Counted from the stretch's first letter, positions 27,056 to 36,599 are shown. The stretch: DNA of 64,000 bases from Yoonia vestfoldensis SKA53 (GCF_000152785.1 NZ_CH672414.1:277615-341614), one strand, 5' to 3'. Numbers and translations are program-made. Notes: generated by a model from the letters alone, not told the origin.

Positions 27056-28507
27056 ATGAATACCCAACCCACAGCCAGCCATTTCATCAATGGCAAATAC
27101 GTCGAAGACACCGCCGGTGACCTAATCGAGGTGATCTATCCCTATACCGGTCAGGTCATCGCAAAACTGCATGCCGCAACCCCCGCCATCGTGGATCAGG
27201 CGCTGGATGCTGCACGGCTTGCGCAACAGCAATGGGCCAGCTGGACCGGGACCGAGCGTGGCCGCGTGCTGCGCCGCGCCGCCGATATCATGCGCGAACG
27301 CAATCACGACCTGTCGATGCTGGAAACCTATGACACCGGCAAACCGTACAGCGAAACCAGCGTTGCCGATGCCACATCGGGGGCCGATGCGTTTGAATAT
27401 TTCGGCGGGCTGGCGGGCAGCATCACCGGCGCATACATCCCGCTTGGCGATAATTTCGTCTATACCCGCCGCGAACCCTTGGGCGTTTGCGTCGGTATCG
27501 GCGCGTGGAACTACCCCACCCAGATCGCCTGCTGGAAAGGCGCGCCCGCACTAGCCTGCGGCAATGCTTTGGTGTTCAAACCGTCTGAAACCACCCCGCT
27601 TTGCGCGCTGAAAGTCGCGGAAATCCTGATCGAGGCGGGCGTTCCGGCGGGTGTCTATAACGTGATCCAAGGCTACGGCGCTGTCGGTGCAGCACTTGTT
27701 ACCGATCCGCGCGTGGACAAGGTCTCGCTGACCGGCTCGGTTGCGACAGGCCGCAAGGTCTATGCCGCCGCCGCCGAAGGCATGCGCCATGTCACGATGG
27801 AGCTGGGCGGCAAGTCCCCGCTGGTCATCTTCGACGATGCTGATCTGGATGCCGCCGTGTCCGGTGCGATCTTGGGCAATTTCTATTCCTCGGGGCAGGT
27901 CTGTTCCAACGGCACGCGGGTTTTCGTGCAAAAGGGCATCAAGCCGGCGTTTCTGGCCCGCCTGAGCGAACGGCTGCAAGGCGTTGTGATGGGCGACCCG
28001 CTGGACCCCGCCACGAATTACGGCCCCATGGTCAGCGCAGCCCAGCGCGACATCGTCGCAGGCTTCATCGCCAAGGGACAGGCCGAAGGCGCGCGGCTGG
28101 TGACAGGCGGCACAATCCCCGATGGGCCAGGCTTTTTCCTGCCCCCAACCGTCTTTGCCGATGTGACCGATGACATGACGATCGCGCGCGAGGAAATCTT
28201 TGGCCCTGTCATGTCGGTGCTGGATTTCGACACGGAGCAAGAGGTGCTCGCGCGGGCGAATGACACGCCTTACGGGCTGGCGGCCGGTGTATTCACCGCC
28301 GACATCACCCGTGCGCACCGGATGGCGGCGGGGTTTCAGGCAGGCACCTGCTACATCAACACCTATAACGACGCCCCGGTCGAGGCTCCGTTCGGCGGCA
28401 TGAAATTGTCCGGTGTGGGGCGCGAAAACTCCAAGGCGGCGATTGAACATTATAGCCAGATCAAAAGCGTCTATGTCCGCATGGACAAATGCGAGGCACC
28501 GTTCTGA
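27056..28507 (+). CDS. betB: Betaine-aldehyde dehydrogenase
   Basis: A 483-residue NAD-dependent aldehyde dehydrogenase that makes glycine betaine. Catalytic Cys283 ([13 protein letters not shown]), Glu249 ([10 protein letters not shown]) and Asn152 ([14 protein letters not shown]) are all present. [20 protein letters not shown] is characteristic of BetB. The start is ATG 27056; the frame is open well upstream through betC but that part is not the enzyme. The stop overlaps betA by one base (TGATG). Confidence 0.96.
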   Translation: MNTQPTASHFINGKYVEDTAGDLIEVIYPYTGQVIAKLHAATPAIVDQALDAARLAQQQWASWTGTERGRVLRRAADIMRERNHDLSMLETYDTGKPYSETSVADATSGADAFEYFGGLAGSITGAYIPLGDNFVYTRREPLGVCVGIGAWNYPTQIACWKGAPALACGNALVFKPSETTPLCALKVAEILIEAGVPAGVYNVIQGYGAVGAALVTDPRVDKVSLTGSVATGRKVYAAAAEGMRHVTMELGGKSPLVIFDDADLDAAVSGAILGNFYSSGQVCSNGTRVFVQKGIKPAFLARLSERLQGVVMGDPLDPATNYGPMVSAAQRDIVAGFIAKGQAEGARLVTGGTIPDGPGFFLPPTVFADVTDDMTIAREEIFGPVMSVLDFDTEQEVLARANDTPYGLAAGVFTADITRAHRMAAGFQAGTCYINTYNDAPVEAPFGGMKLSGVGRENSKAAIEHYSQIKSVYVRMDKCEAPF

Positions 28508-30165
28508 TGCAGGCTGATTATGTCATCGTCGGCGCCGGTTCCGCCGGTTGCGCCATCGCGTACCGTCTGGCCGAGGCGGGCAAGAACGTGCTGATCATCG
28601 AACATGGCGGGTCGGATCGTGGGCCTTTCATCCAGATGCCAGCGGCTTTGTCCTATCCGATGAACATGAAAATGTACGACTGGGGGCTGAAATCCGACCC
28701 CGAACCGCATCTGGGCGGGCGGCAACTGGTCACGCCGCGTGGCAAGGTGATCGGCGGGTCGTCCTCGATCAATGGGATGATCTATGTGCGCGGCCATGCG
28801 CGCGATTTCGATCACTGGGCCGACACAGGGGCGCAGGGCTGGGGCTATGCCGATGTGCTGCCCTATTTCAAACGGATGGAACATTGGCATGACGGCGGCC
28901 ATGGCGGTGATCCGGCTTGGCGTGGCACGGATGGCCCGCTGCATATCACCCGTGGCCCGCGCAAGAACCCGCTGACACGCGCCTTTGTCGCGGCAGGCGG
29001 GCAGGCGGGCTATCAGCTCACCGCTGACTACAATGGTGAACAGCAAGAAGGTTTCGGCCCTTTTGACGCCACGATCTACAAAGGCCACCGCTGGTCCGCC
29101 GCCAGCGCCTATCTGCGCCCGGCGCTGACGCGGCCCAATTGCACGCTGACCCGCGCCTTGGCGCGACGGGTGATCATCGAAGACGGGCGCGCTGTGGGCG
29201 TCGAAGTCTCGCGCGGCAAGAAGGTCGAGGTGATCCGCGCCAATGTCGAGGTGATTATCGCCGCCTCTGCGCTCAATTCGCCCAAGCTGCTGATGCTGTC
29301 AGGCATCGGCCCCGCCGCACATCTGGCCGACCATGGTATCCCTGTCGTCGCCGACCGGCCCGGCGTGGGGCAAAACCTGCAGGATCATCTGGAACTCTAT
29401 ATCCAGCAGGCCGCAACCAAGCCTGTCACGCTGTTTGCCTATTGGAACCTGCGTGGCAAGGCGCGGATCGGGGCAGAGTGGCTGCTCTGGAAAACTGGCC
29501 TTGGCTCGTCCAACCAGTTTGAAAGCGCGGGCTTCATCCGGTCGCGCGCCGGTGTGGATTACCCTGATATCCAGTTCCATTTCCTGCCCATCGCTGTCAG
29601 CTATGATGGCAAGACCGCCCCCGAAGGGCACGGGTTTCAGGCCCATGTCGGGCCGATGCGGTCGGCGTCACGCGGGCAGGTCACGCTGCGGTCGGCCGAC
29701 CCCGAAGCCAATCCGCGCATCCAGTTCAACTACATGTCCGACCCGCAGGATTGGGTCGATTTCCGGCAATGTATCCGGCTGACGCGCGAGATTTTCGCCC
29801 AGCCCGCCTTTGACGACTACCGCGGCCATGAAATCCAGCCGGGTGACGCGGCGCAGACCGACGCGGATCTTGACGCCTTTATCCGCGACCATGCCGAAAG
29901 CGCCTATCACCCTTGTGGGACCTGCAAGATGGGGGCTGTGGATGACCCGATGGCCGTGGTTGACCCGCAAACCCGCGTGATCGGGGTAGAGGGGTTGCGC
30001 GTCGCGGATAGTTCGATCTTTCCGCGCATCACCAACGGCAATCTGAACGCGCCATCGATCATGGTGGGCGAAAAGGCCGCTGATCATATTCTGCGCCGTC
30101 AACCGCTGCCGCCTGCCAATGACCAGCCCTGGATGCACCCCGACTGGCAGCAGAGCCAAAGGTGA
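28507..30165 (+). CDS. betA: Choline dehydrogenase
   Basis: A 552-residue FAD enzyme of the GMC family that oxidises choline to betaine aldehyde at the membrane. The FAD motif [20 protein letters not shown] is at 6-25, GMC signature 1 ([14 protein letters not shown]) near 83-96, and the catalytic His in [10 protein letters not shown] near 470. The terminal [19 protein letters not shown] is typical. It completes betI-C-B-A, so the island takes choline or choline sulfate all the way to glycine betaine. Confidence 0.96.
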   Translation: MQADYVIVGAGSAGCAIAYRLAEAGKNVLIIEHGGSDRGPFIQMPAALSYPMNMKMYDWGLKSDPEPHLGGRQLVTPRGKVIGGSSSINGMIYVRGHARDFDHWADTGAQGWGYADVLPYFKRMEHWHDGGHGGDPAWRGTDGPLHITRGPRKNPLTRAFVAAGGQAGYQLTADYNGEQQEGFGPFDATIYKGHRWSAASAYLRPALTRPNCTLTRALARRVIIEDGRAVGVEVSRGKKVEVIRANVEVIIAASALNSPKLLMLSGIGPAAHLADHGIPVVADRPGVGQNLQDHLELYIQQAATKPVTLFAYWNLRGKARIGAEWLLWKTGLGSSNQFESAGFIRSRAGVDYPDIQFHFLPIAVSYDGKTAPEGHGFQAHVGPMRSASRGQVTLRSADPEANPRIQFNYMSDPQDWVDFRQCIRLTREIFAQPAFDDYRGHEIQPGDAAQTDADLDAFIRDHAESAYHPCGTCKMGAVDDPMAVVDPQTRVIGVEGLRVADSSIFPRITNGNLNAPSIMVGEKAADHILRRQPLPPANDQPWMHPDWQQSQR

Positions 30166-30167
30166 TT

Positions 30168-30192
30168 TTAACGAAATATTAACCTTCGTTAA
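30168..30192. promoter_or_regulatory. AT-rich inverted repeat upstream of the nuclease gene
   Basis: TTAACGAA (30168-30175) and TTCGTTAA (30185-30192) are perfect reverse complements with nine bases between, three bases after the betA stop. It is too AT-rich and lacks a T-run, so an operator is likelier than a terminator. Nothing tells which protein would bind. Confidence 0.5.
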
Positions 30193-30237
30193 TGAAATCA
30201 ATTGATCCCCGCCCCCGCCCGCCGCTAGGTCGGAGGT

Positions 30238-30882
30238 ATGTTGAAAGTATTGATCCTTCTTGGCCTTGTGCTTGCAGGTGCCGCCCATGCCAACCCCAGC
30301 GGGACGCTGCGGGTGATCGACGCGGATACGGTGGATGTCGGCGGGCTGCGGGTGCGGCTTTTCGGGCTGGATGCGCCGGAAATCGGGCAGCCTTGCGTGC
30401 TGGGCGGGCAGACCATCGACTGCGGGCGCTGGGCGGGCGATCTGGTGCGCGCGCGGTTTGGCGGGCAAGATGCGCGCTGTACAACGCGCGATGTAGACCG
30501 CTATGGCCGGCAGGTCGCGACCTGCGATGTGGGTGGCGTGGATATGGGGCAGGTGATCGTGGCCGAAGGCTGGGCCGTGGCCTATCGGCGCTATTCCATG
30601 ATCTATGATCTGGATGAAAAAGCCGCCGTGCTGGCCGCGCGCGGGCTTTGGGCGATGACGATGGACGCGCCTGAATCTTTCCGCGCAGCGCGCAATGCGG
30701 CCCCCGCGGCCCCTGATCTGGCCTGCAACATCAAGGGCAACATCTCGGGCAACGGGCGGATCTATCACCGGCCCGGCAACCGCGATTACGACCGCACGGT
30801 GATTGATGAAGGCCGCGGCGAACGTTGGTTTTGTTCCGAGGCCGACGCCCGGGCCGCAGGTTGGCGCGCCGCGCGCAACTAG
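30238..30882 (+). CDS. Secreted thermonuclease-family (SNase-like) protein
   Basis: A 214-residue protein with a signal peptide (MLKVLILLGLVLAGAAHA) and one SNase domain at about 20-140. Active-site-like residues are seen in VIDADTVDV, RLFGLDAPEIGQPC and DRYGRQVATC. A C-terminal part (about 160-214, GNISGNGRIYHRPGNRDY) matches the extension of many alphaproteobacterial SNase proteins once linked to ExoI. It should act in the periplasm or outside. The gene tail overlaps the convergent coxG-like gene by four bases. Confidence 0.88.
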   Translation: MLKVLILLGLVLAGAAHANPSGTLRVIDADTVDVGGLRVRLFGLDAPEIGQPCVLGGQTIDCGRWAGDLVRARFGGQDARCTTRDVDRYGRQVATCDVGGVDMGQVIVAEGWAVAYRRYSMIYDLDEKAAVLAARGLWAMTMDAPESFRAARNAAPAAPDLACNIKGNISGNGRIYHRPGNRDYDRTVIDEGRGERWFCSEADARAAGWRAARN

Positions 30883-31328
30883 GCGTCGGTCCCTTCGACG
30901 GTTTGCTGGAACCGTTCGAAAAACTGGTCGGCCATTTTCTTGGCGAAACCGCCGATGATCCGGTTGCCAAGCTGCGCGAGCTTGCCGCCGACTTTGGCTG
31001 TCGCGTTATAGGTCAGTGCGGTGCCGCCTTCGACGGTGGCAAGTACGACATCGGCGCTGCCCTTGGCGAAGCCTGCGACCCCGCCTTTGCCTTCGCCTAC
31101 GATGGTGTAGCTTTGGCCGGGGATCACGTTTTCCAGCGTCACCTCGCCTTTGAATGTGGCGGATACCGGCCCGACCTTTTGCTTGACGGTCGCGGCAAAG
31201 CCCTCCTCTGGCGATCCGGTCAGCTCTTCGCAGCCCGGAATGCAGGCGCGCAATGTGTCCGGGTTGTTGAGATGCGCCCAGACTGCATCAATATCCGCTG
31301 CGATCACGCGGCTGCCCGATAGTTCCAT
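30879..31328 (-). CDS. CoxG-like SRPBCC domain protein
   Basis: A 149-residue SRPBCC-fold protein; MELSGSRVIAADIDAVWAHLNN and IPGCEELTGS are marks of the CO dehydrogenase subunit G (CoxG) family. CoxG helps recruit or mature molybdenum hydroxylases at the membrane, but no coxMSL genes are in view, so a wider role is likely. The start at 31328 has GGGGAGGA just upstream; an in-frame ATG 51 bases further 5' is less likely. Confidence 0.85.
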   Translation of the reverse strand: MELSGSRVIAADIDAVWAHLNNPDTLRACIPGCEELTGSPEEGFAATVKQKVGPVSATFKGEVTLENVIPGQSYTIVGEGKGGVAGFAKGSADVVLATVEGGTALTYNATAKVGGKLAQLGNRIIGGFAKKMADQFFERFQQTVEGTDA

Positions 31329-31392
31329 GATGGTCCTCCCCTTTGCCGTGATCTTCGGGGGGTGGCATCTGATTTGCAATCCCCATCTTTTG

Positions 31393-31489
31393 CATCTTCC
31401 GAGCCCAAATATCCCCCGCGGAGCGTTTGCGGCTTTGCCGCAAAAGGGGCTCCGCCCCTCGCCCCCGGAGTATTTTGGGAAATAAGAAG
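31393..31489. repeat. Dispersed intergenic repeat, copy 5: two inverted half-elements around an extra hairpin
   Basis: A plus-strand half (CATCTTCCGAGCCC, then AAATATCCCCCGCGGAG) at 31393-31423 faces a minus-strand half (CTTCTTATTTCCC, then AAAATACTCCGG) at 31465-31489. Between them lie two GC-rich stems, tttgcggc/gccgcaaa and aggggc/gcccct. On the minus strand the block begins seven bases after the stop of the ScfR gene. Confidence 0.75.
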
Positions 31490-31495
31490 GTCTGG

Positions 31496-32896
31496 TCAGT
31501 CCAACTGATAGGGCAACAGACCGCGCGTGTTGGGATCGACGCGCAGGTGTCGTTCCAAGGGCGGGACAGAGCGTTGGTGGCAGTTGCGCCGTTCGCAGAT
31601 CCGGCAGGAAATCCCGATCGGCGCATAGGCGTCGGAGGCGGTGATATCCATGTGATCGGCATAGACGATGGCCTCTGCGTGCCGCACCTCGCAGCCCAGC
31701 CCGATAGCATATCGGCGTGTGGGTGCGTGATAGGACCCGCCTGATTTACTGACATCGCGGGCAAGGCAGAAATAGCGTGCGCCGTCGGGTGTTTCGGCCA
31801 GCTGCCGCAGGAATTGCCCTGGCAATTCAAATGCCTGATGCACGTTCCAAAGTGGGCAGGCCCCGCCGAACCGCGCGAATTGCAAGGTCGTGGCGGAATG
31901 GCGTTTGGTGATCGTGCCGGCCTGATCGACGCGCACAAAAAAGAACGGGATGCCTTTGGCGCCGGGGCGCTGCAGGGTCGACAGCCTATGCGCCACCTGT
32001 TCCAGCGATGCGCCGAACCGTGCCGCGAGCAGTTCAAGATCGTGCCGATTGTCTTGGGCTGCCTGCAGAAAGGCGTGATAGGGCATCAGCGCTGCCCCGG
32101 CGAAATAATTGGCAAGCCCGACTTTCGCGATGCTGCGCGCCTCGTCGGACTGGAACCGCGCGAGGTCGAGCGTCGCGTCGAGCAAGGGCGCTTGTGTGAC
32201 CAGCGCCAGTTGCAGCAGCAGTTGAAAGGTCTGTGTCGCCGGATGCGCCGCTGTCGCAAGGGTGAGCTGGTTGGTGGCTGGATCAAAGGCGCGCAACGTA
32301 TCACTCGCGGCATAGCGTACGCCTATTCCTGTCGCCGCCAAAATCCGGATTGCCGCCTGTGCGATGCTTTCACCGGGCTGGCACTGGCCCGCCATCCGTT
32401 CGGCGCTGCGGTCCACCGCATCGATGTAATTGTCGCAATAATGAAAGAAATCGCGCACTTCTTCCCAAGGGCTGGGGCGCAGGCGGGCGTCTTCGCGGCC
32501 CAAAGCCTCGTCCAGCGAGGCCAGCCGTTCATGGGTCTGCCGGTAGCCCCGGTGCAGGTCCAGAAAGGCACGGGCCAAGGCGGGCGCATTGGCCGCTACC
32601 AGCCGCAGATCGGCCAGCGCGGGGGCGCTGCCGGTAAAGACCGGATCTGCCAAGGCCTCGCGCAGGTCGCCCACAAGGCGCGCCTCGTCGCCCGATTGCA
32701 ATTCGGTGACGTCGAACCCGAATTCCTGGGCCAGCCCCAGCACCACTGTCGTGGACACGGGCCTGTTGTTGTTTTCCATCTGGTTGAGATAGGGCAGCGA
32801 GACGCCGAGCTTATCGGCAAACGCCTTTTGCGTCATCGCCAGCCGGCCGCGCAATTCGCGCAGTTTGGCCCCAGCATAGAGTTTCTGGATCGCCAT
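31496..32896 (-). CDS. Short-chain fatty acyl-CoA regulator (ScfR/PccR family, XRE-HTH)
   Basis: A 466-residue regulator: N-terminal XRE HTH (about 6-65, KLRELRGRLAMTQKAFADKLGVS in part), a central domain found in RamB/ScfR proteins, and a C-terminal cysteine-bearing block (GISCRICERRNCHQR). Rhodobacter PccR of this family activates pccB in response to propionyl-CoA-linked metabolites and recognises TTTGC-type sites (published knowledge). TTTGCA repeats lie upstream of both this gene and pccB. The start is set at ATG 32896. An MFS gene separates it from pccB. Confidence 0.9.
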   Translation of the reverse strand: MAIQKLYAGAKLRELRGRLAMTQKAFADKLGVSLPYLNQMENNNRPVSTTVVLGLAQEFGFDVTELQSGDEARLVGDLREALADPVFTGSAPALADLRLVAANAPALARAFLDLHRGYRQTHERLASLDEALGREDARLRPSPWEEVRDFFHYCDNYIDAVDRSAERMAGQCQPGESIAQAAIRILAATGIGVRYAASDTLRAFDPATNQLTLATAAHPATQTFQLLLQLALVTQAPLLDATLDLARFQSDEARSIAKVGLANYFAGAALMPYHAFLQAAQDNRHDLELLAARFGASLEQVAHRLSTLQRPGAKGIPFFFVRVDQAGTITKRHSATTLQFARFGGACPLWNVHQAFELPGQFLRQLAETPDGARYFCLARDVSKSGGSYHAPTRRYAIGLGCEVRHAEAIVYADHMDITASDAYAPIGISCRICERRNCHQRSVPPLERHLRVDPNTRGLLPYQLD

Positions 32897-32904
32897 GGCG
32901 CACC

Positions 32905-32920
32905 TTTGCAACTTTGCCAG
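32905..32920. promoter_or_regulatory. Candidate ScfR/PccR site at the regulator's own start
   Basis: TTTGCAAC (32905-32912) and TTTGCCAG (32913-32920) are direct repeats with an 8-bp period; TGCAAA at 32935-32940 is a further inverted half-site. On the minus strand the first unit overlaps AAAGG, the likely ribosome-binding site. Autoregulation is suggested. Confidence 0.55.
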
Positions 32921-32947
32921 CCATGATTAGCCGCTGCAAAGCTTGCG

Positions 32948-34159
32948 TCAAGCGGTCTGCTTTTCTCGCCAGACAACAAAGACCACGGACAGGAAGGCCA
33001 TCATCGATGTGCCCAGCATGATCAGCTGCAAGGGCAGGGTGCCTGATTCCACCGTCAGGATGCTGCCTGCGACTTGCGACAGCGCCGCGCCGCCGCCGAT
33101 CATGATCGCGCCGCCCAGCCCGCTGGCTGTGCCGGCCAGATGCGGACGTACCGAAATTGATCCGGCCATGACATTGGGCAAGATCAGCCCGTTGCCCAGT
33201 CCAAGGAAACTGCAAAAGCCGAAAAACACCAGCGGATGGATCAGCCCCGCCAGCGTCAGCAAGACCGATGTACCAAGCCCCGCGATCGTGATGCCGGTGC
33301 CGATCAGCGCCATCTTGTTGATCCCCAATCTGACTGAAAACCGCCCCGACAGGAAATTGCCCATCGCATAGCCGACGGCAGGTGCGCCAAGGGCAATGCC
33401 ATTCCAAACGGGCGAAAGGCCAAAAATCGTCGTTCCGACAAAAGACGCGCCCCCCAGCAGCGCAAAAAACGCCCCCGAGGCGAAAGCCGCGCACATGACA
33501 TACCCCCAAAACCGCGGCGAGCGGAACAATTCGGGGTAGGACCGCACCTGCGCGCGAAAGCCCATGCCGCCTTTTGCCAATGTCTCGCCCAGATCGTAAT
33601 AAACCAGCGCGAGCGTGCCGATCCCCGCCAGGACCAGAAACACAAAGGTCGCATGCCAGTCGAACGCCTGTTCCAGCGCGCCGCCGATCATCGGCCCGAC
33701 CATCGGCACCAGCGCCATGCCCATCGTGACATAGCCGATCATCGAGGCCGCCTGCGCATCAGGGACGATGTCGCGCACGATCGCGCGGCCCAGTACCATA
33801 CAGGTTGCAACTGCAGCTTGCAGGATCCGAAAGAACAAGAATGCCTCGACCGTGGTCGAAAACAGCGCCCCAAGGGTGGCGATCACGAAGATCAACAGCG
33901 ATCCGATCACGATCGGCCGCCGTCCAAACCTGTCGGATAAAGGGCCGACAAAGATCTGCAGCACCGCCGTCGCCGCCAGATAGCCCGACAGCGACACCTG
34001 CATCACCGCATATTCGGTATCGAAATAGGCTGTCATCGCCGCCAGTGACGGCAGGAAGATCGACATGTTCAGCGCCGAAATGCCGGTGATCAGGATCAGC
34101 GTCATGATATGTGGCGGGGTGGTTCGGTCCAGAAACCGGAGGGTTGGTGATTTTGTCAT
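32948..34159 (-). CDS. MFS multidrug efflux transporter, Bcr/CflA family
   Basis: A 403-residue protein with twelve membrane helices. MFS motif A is GPLSDRFGRRP near 76-86, and motif C-like glycines lie in MALVPMVGPMIGGAL, as in drug:proton antiporters of the Bcr/CflA group. It lies between the ScfR gene and pccB, reads with the regulator (51-bp gap) and starts in the 206-bp gap that carries the ScfR-type repeats, so it may share that control. The natural substrate is unknown. Confidence 0.88.
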   Translation of the reverse strand: MTKSPTLRFLDRTTPPHIMTLILITGISALNMSIFLPSLAAMTAYFDTEYAVMQVSLSGYLAATAVLQIFVGPLSDRFGRRPIVIGSLLIFVIATLGALFSTTVEAFLFFRILQAAVATCMVLGRAIVRDIVPDAQAASMIGYVTMGMALVPMVGPMIGGALEQAFDWHATFVFLVLAGIGTLALVYYDLGETLAKGGMGFRAQVRSYPELFRSPRFWGYVMCAAFASGAFFALLGGASFVGTTIFGLSPVWNGIALGAPAVGYAMGNFLSGRFSVRLGINKMALIGTGITIAGLGTSVLLTLAGLIHPLVFFGFCSFLGLGNGLILPNVMAGSISVRPHLAGTASGLGGAIMIGGGAALSQVAGSILTVESGTLPLQLIMLGTSMMAFLSVVFVVWREKQTA

Positions 34160-34246
34160 TGGTCCTGATTAGGACTGGCACACGATGATGTCCATGCTCA
34201 AGACTGTCGAAGCACCTGTGCGCGGATGAACCATTGGGCAGATATA

Positions 34247-34294
34247 TTTGCATGTTTGCATTATTGTAGCTTTGCAAAATCATCACTTTGCAAA
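34247..34294. promoter_or_regulatory. Phased TTTGCA array upstream of pccB (candidate ScfR/PccR operator)
   Basis: TTTGCA starts at 34247, 34255, 34271 and 34287; all intervals are multiples of 8. The last two units are full palindromes, TTTGCAAA. A degenerate unit (ATTGTA) sits in phase at 34263. The block is 72-119 bp upstream of the pccB start and also upstream of the divergent MFS gene. Confidence 0.7.
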
Positions 34295-34365
34295 TTTTCT
34301 TAATCCCGCTTCATTCGCGCCCTGAACATGCTATGCAGGTTCAAACAAAATAGGGAGGGGCTGGG

Positions 34366-35889
34366 ATGGACATTCTGCAGGAACTCGAAGACCGGCGCGT
34401 CGATGCCCGCCTTGGCGGCGGCGAAAAGCGGATTGCGGCGCAGCATGCCAAGGGCAAGCTGACCGCGCGAGAACGCATTGATCTGCTGCTGGACGAAGGC
34501 TCGTTCGAAGAATTCGACATGTTTGTTGCCCATCGCTGTACCGATTTCGGGATGGAACAGGACCGGCCTGCAGGGGATGGCGTCGTGACCGGTTGGGGCA
34601 CGATCAATGGCCGCATGGTCTATGTCTTCTCTCAGGATTTCACCGTCATGGGCGGGTCGGTGTCCGAAACGCACGGCAAGAAAATCTGCAAAATCATGGA
34701 TCTGGCGATGCAAAACGGCGCGCCGGTGATCGGGATCAACGATTCGGGTGGCGCACGGATTCAGGAAGGCGTGGCCAGCCTTGCCGCCTATGGCGACGTG
34801 TTCCAGCGCAATATCACTGCATCGGGTGTCGTCCCGCAGATCAGCCTGATCATGGGGCCTTGTGCCGGTGGTGCGGTTTACAGCCCTGCGATGACCGACT
34901 TTATCTTTATGGTCAAAGATTCCAGCTATATGTTCGTCACCGGCCCCGATGTGGCCAAGACCGTGACCAATGAGATTGTGACCGCCGAGGAATTGGGCGG
35001 CGCCAGCACCCATACCCGCAAATCATCGGTGGCTGACGGTGCGTTCGAAAATGATGTCGAGGCTTTGGCCGAAACCCGCCGCCTGTTCGATTTCCTGCCG
35101 CTGAACAACCGCGAACAGCCGCCCGTGCGCCCGTTCTTTGATGATGTGAACCGGATCGAAGACAGCCTTGATACATTGGTCCCCGCCAATCCCAACACCC
35201 CCTATGACATGAAGGAACTGATCCTGAAAATCGCGGATGAGGGCGATTTTTACGAGATTCAGGCCGAATTTGCCAAAAACATCCTGACCGGTTTCATCCG
35301 TCTGGAAGGGTCCACCGTGGGTGTGGTCGCCAACCAACCCATGGTGCTGGCGGGCTGTCTGGACATCGACAGCAGCCGCAAGGCCGCGCGTTTCGTGCGG
35401 TTCTGCGACGCGTTCGAAATTCCGGTGCTGACGCTGGTTGATGTTCCGGGCTTTCTGCCGGGCACGTCACAGGAATATGGCGGCGTTATCAAGCACGGCG
35501 CGAAACTGCTTTATGCCTATGGCGAGGCGACGGTACCAAAGGTGACCGTGATCACCCGCAAAGCCTATGGAGGGGCCTATGTCGTGATGGCGTCCAAGCA
35601 TTTGCAGGCCGATTTCAACTATGCCTGGCCCACATCGGAAATCGCCGTGATGGGTGCCAAGGGTGCGACCGAAATCATCCATCGTGGCAAATCCCCCGAG
35701 GAAATCGCCGCACGCACCGCTGAATACGAGGCGCGATTTGCCAATCCGTTCGTGGCCGCCGAAAAGGGGTTCATCGACGAGGTGATCATGCCCCATTCCA
35801 CGCGCAAGCGGATCTGCCGCGCCTTTGCGTCGCTGCGATCCAAGAAAACCCAGATGCCGTGGAAAAAACACGACAATATTCCGCTTTGA
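34366..35889 (+). CDS. pccB: Propionyl-CoA carboxylase, beta (carboxyltransferase) subunit
   Basis: A 507-residue carboxyltransferase that moves CO2 from biotin to propionyl-CoA. Both halves of the fold are seen: N-terminal [22 protein letters not shown] and [13 protein letters not shown] (oxyanion hole), and C-terminal [15 protein letters not shown] with [11 protein letters not shown]. Length fits PccB. It starts the pccB, orf, orf, pccA run and is probably driven from the TTTGCA-bearing promoter region. Confidence 0.95.
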   Translation: MDILQELEDRRVDARLGGGEKRIAAQHAKGKLTARERIDLLLDEGSFEEFDMFVAHRCTDFGMEQDRPAGDGVVTGWGTINGRMVYVFSQDFTVMGGSVSETHGKKICKIMDLAMQNGAPVIGINDSGGARIQEGVASLAAYGDVFQRNITASGVVPQISLIMGPCAGGAVYSPAMTDFIFMVKDSSYMFVTGPDVAKTVTNEIVTAEELGGASTHTRKSSVADGAFENDVEALAETRRLFDFLPLNNREQPPVRPFFDDVNRIEDSLDTLVPANPNTPYDMKELILKIADEGDFYEIQAEFAKNILTGFIRLEGSTVGVVANQPMVLAGCLDIDSSRKAARFVRFCDAFEIPVLTLVDVPGFLPGTSQEYGGVIKHGAKLLYAYGEATVPKVTVITRKAYGGAYVVMASKHLQADFNYAWPTSEIAVMGAKGATEIIHRGKSPEEIAARTAEYEARFANPFVAAEKGFIDEVIMPHSTRKRICRAFASLRSKKTQMPWKKHDNIPL

Positions 35890-35905
35890 ACCAAAGGTCA
35901 GATTG

Positions 35906-36274
35906 ATGGCACTGCCATATATGGACAAACACCGCGGCTTTCCGGGCCGCTTGCCGGGGACGGATTTTCAATTCGTGCTGCGCCGCGCGAACAAGGACGG
36001 GGCGACACCGCTGTCCCAACGCATCCGCTATCCCGACCGCCGCCCGGCCGACAAACGCGCCGATGCGGGGTTCATGCAAGCCTTGTGGGAGGCGTTTGGC
36101 GAAGATCCTTTCGTGCGCGGTAATTTGGACGCAGGCCGGCTCAGCTGGCTGTTCGGGCGTGAAGTCATCCCCGCCGAAGACCCGTTCGACCCCGCCAGTT
36201 ACGAGGCGATGTTGCGGATCGACGTCAAGGTCGCGCGGCAAAGCTTTCCCGACATTCCCGGGTTGAACGAATGA
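35906..36274 (+). CDS. Uncharacterised protein between pccB and pccA
   Basis: A 122-residue soluble, basic protein with no membrane segment or signal peptide. MALPYMDKHRGFPGRLPGTDFQFVLRRA and the tail KVARQSFPDIPGLNE are its most distinctive parts. It starts 16 bases after the pccB stop with AAAGG well placed, so it is in the pcc transcript. I recall similar small genes at this place in other roseobacters, but know no function. Its location suggests a role tied to carboxylase assembly or activity. Confidence 0.7.
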   Translation: MALPYMDKHRGFPGRLPGTDFQFVLRRANKDGATPLSQRIRYPDRRPADKRADAGFMQALWEAFGEDPFVRGNLDAGRLSWLFGREVIPAEDPFDPASYEAMLRIDVKVARQSFPDIPGLNE

Positions 36275-36599
36275 TCGCTGTCGTCGCGCATGTGGTAAGG
36301 CAGGAAACCGCCGATTTCGCAGCGCGGATATTTGCGGGCTTTGGCGCCGTACAAACCTGCGCAATGATCGGGCGTGCGGTGGCGCGGTCTGGCCTGCGCG
36401 CATTGTTATCCTTTGACCAGTTCGACCCTTCCCCTGACCGGCCTGCCTGTTCGCGTGGCGGGCCGGTTTCCTTTGGAACGGCGGGACTGGGCGGAAAACC
36501 GGATGATATTGGATATCACACGCATAAGGGTATTGAGTTATCGTGCATCAGCGACGGTTCTGGCGCTGTTTCCGAGAAACCGAATAAAGGCAGAACATC
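36275..36599. other. 325-bp gap inside the pcc region without a convincing gene
   Basis: A plus-strand frame starting at 36271 overlaps the upstream stop, but runs on through the lipoprotein gene in another frame and has no family-like features. A small perfect inverted repeat, tgatat/atatca, lies at 36504-36518, about 80 bp before the lipoprotein. The gap may hold a promoter for the lipoprotein and pccA; I see nothing else firm. Confidence 0.5.
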
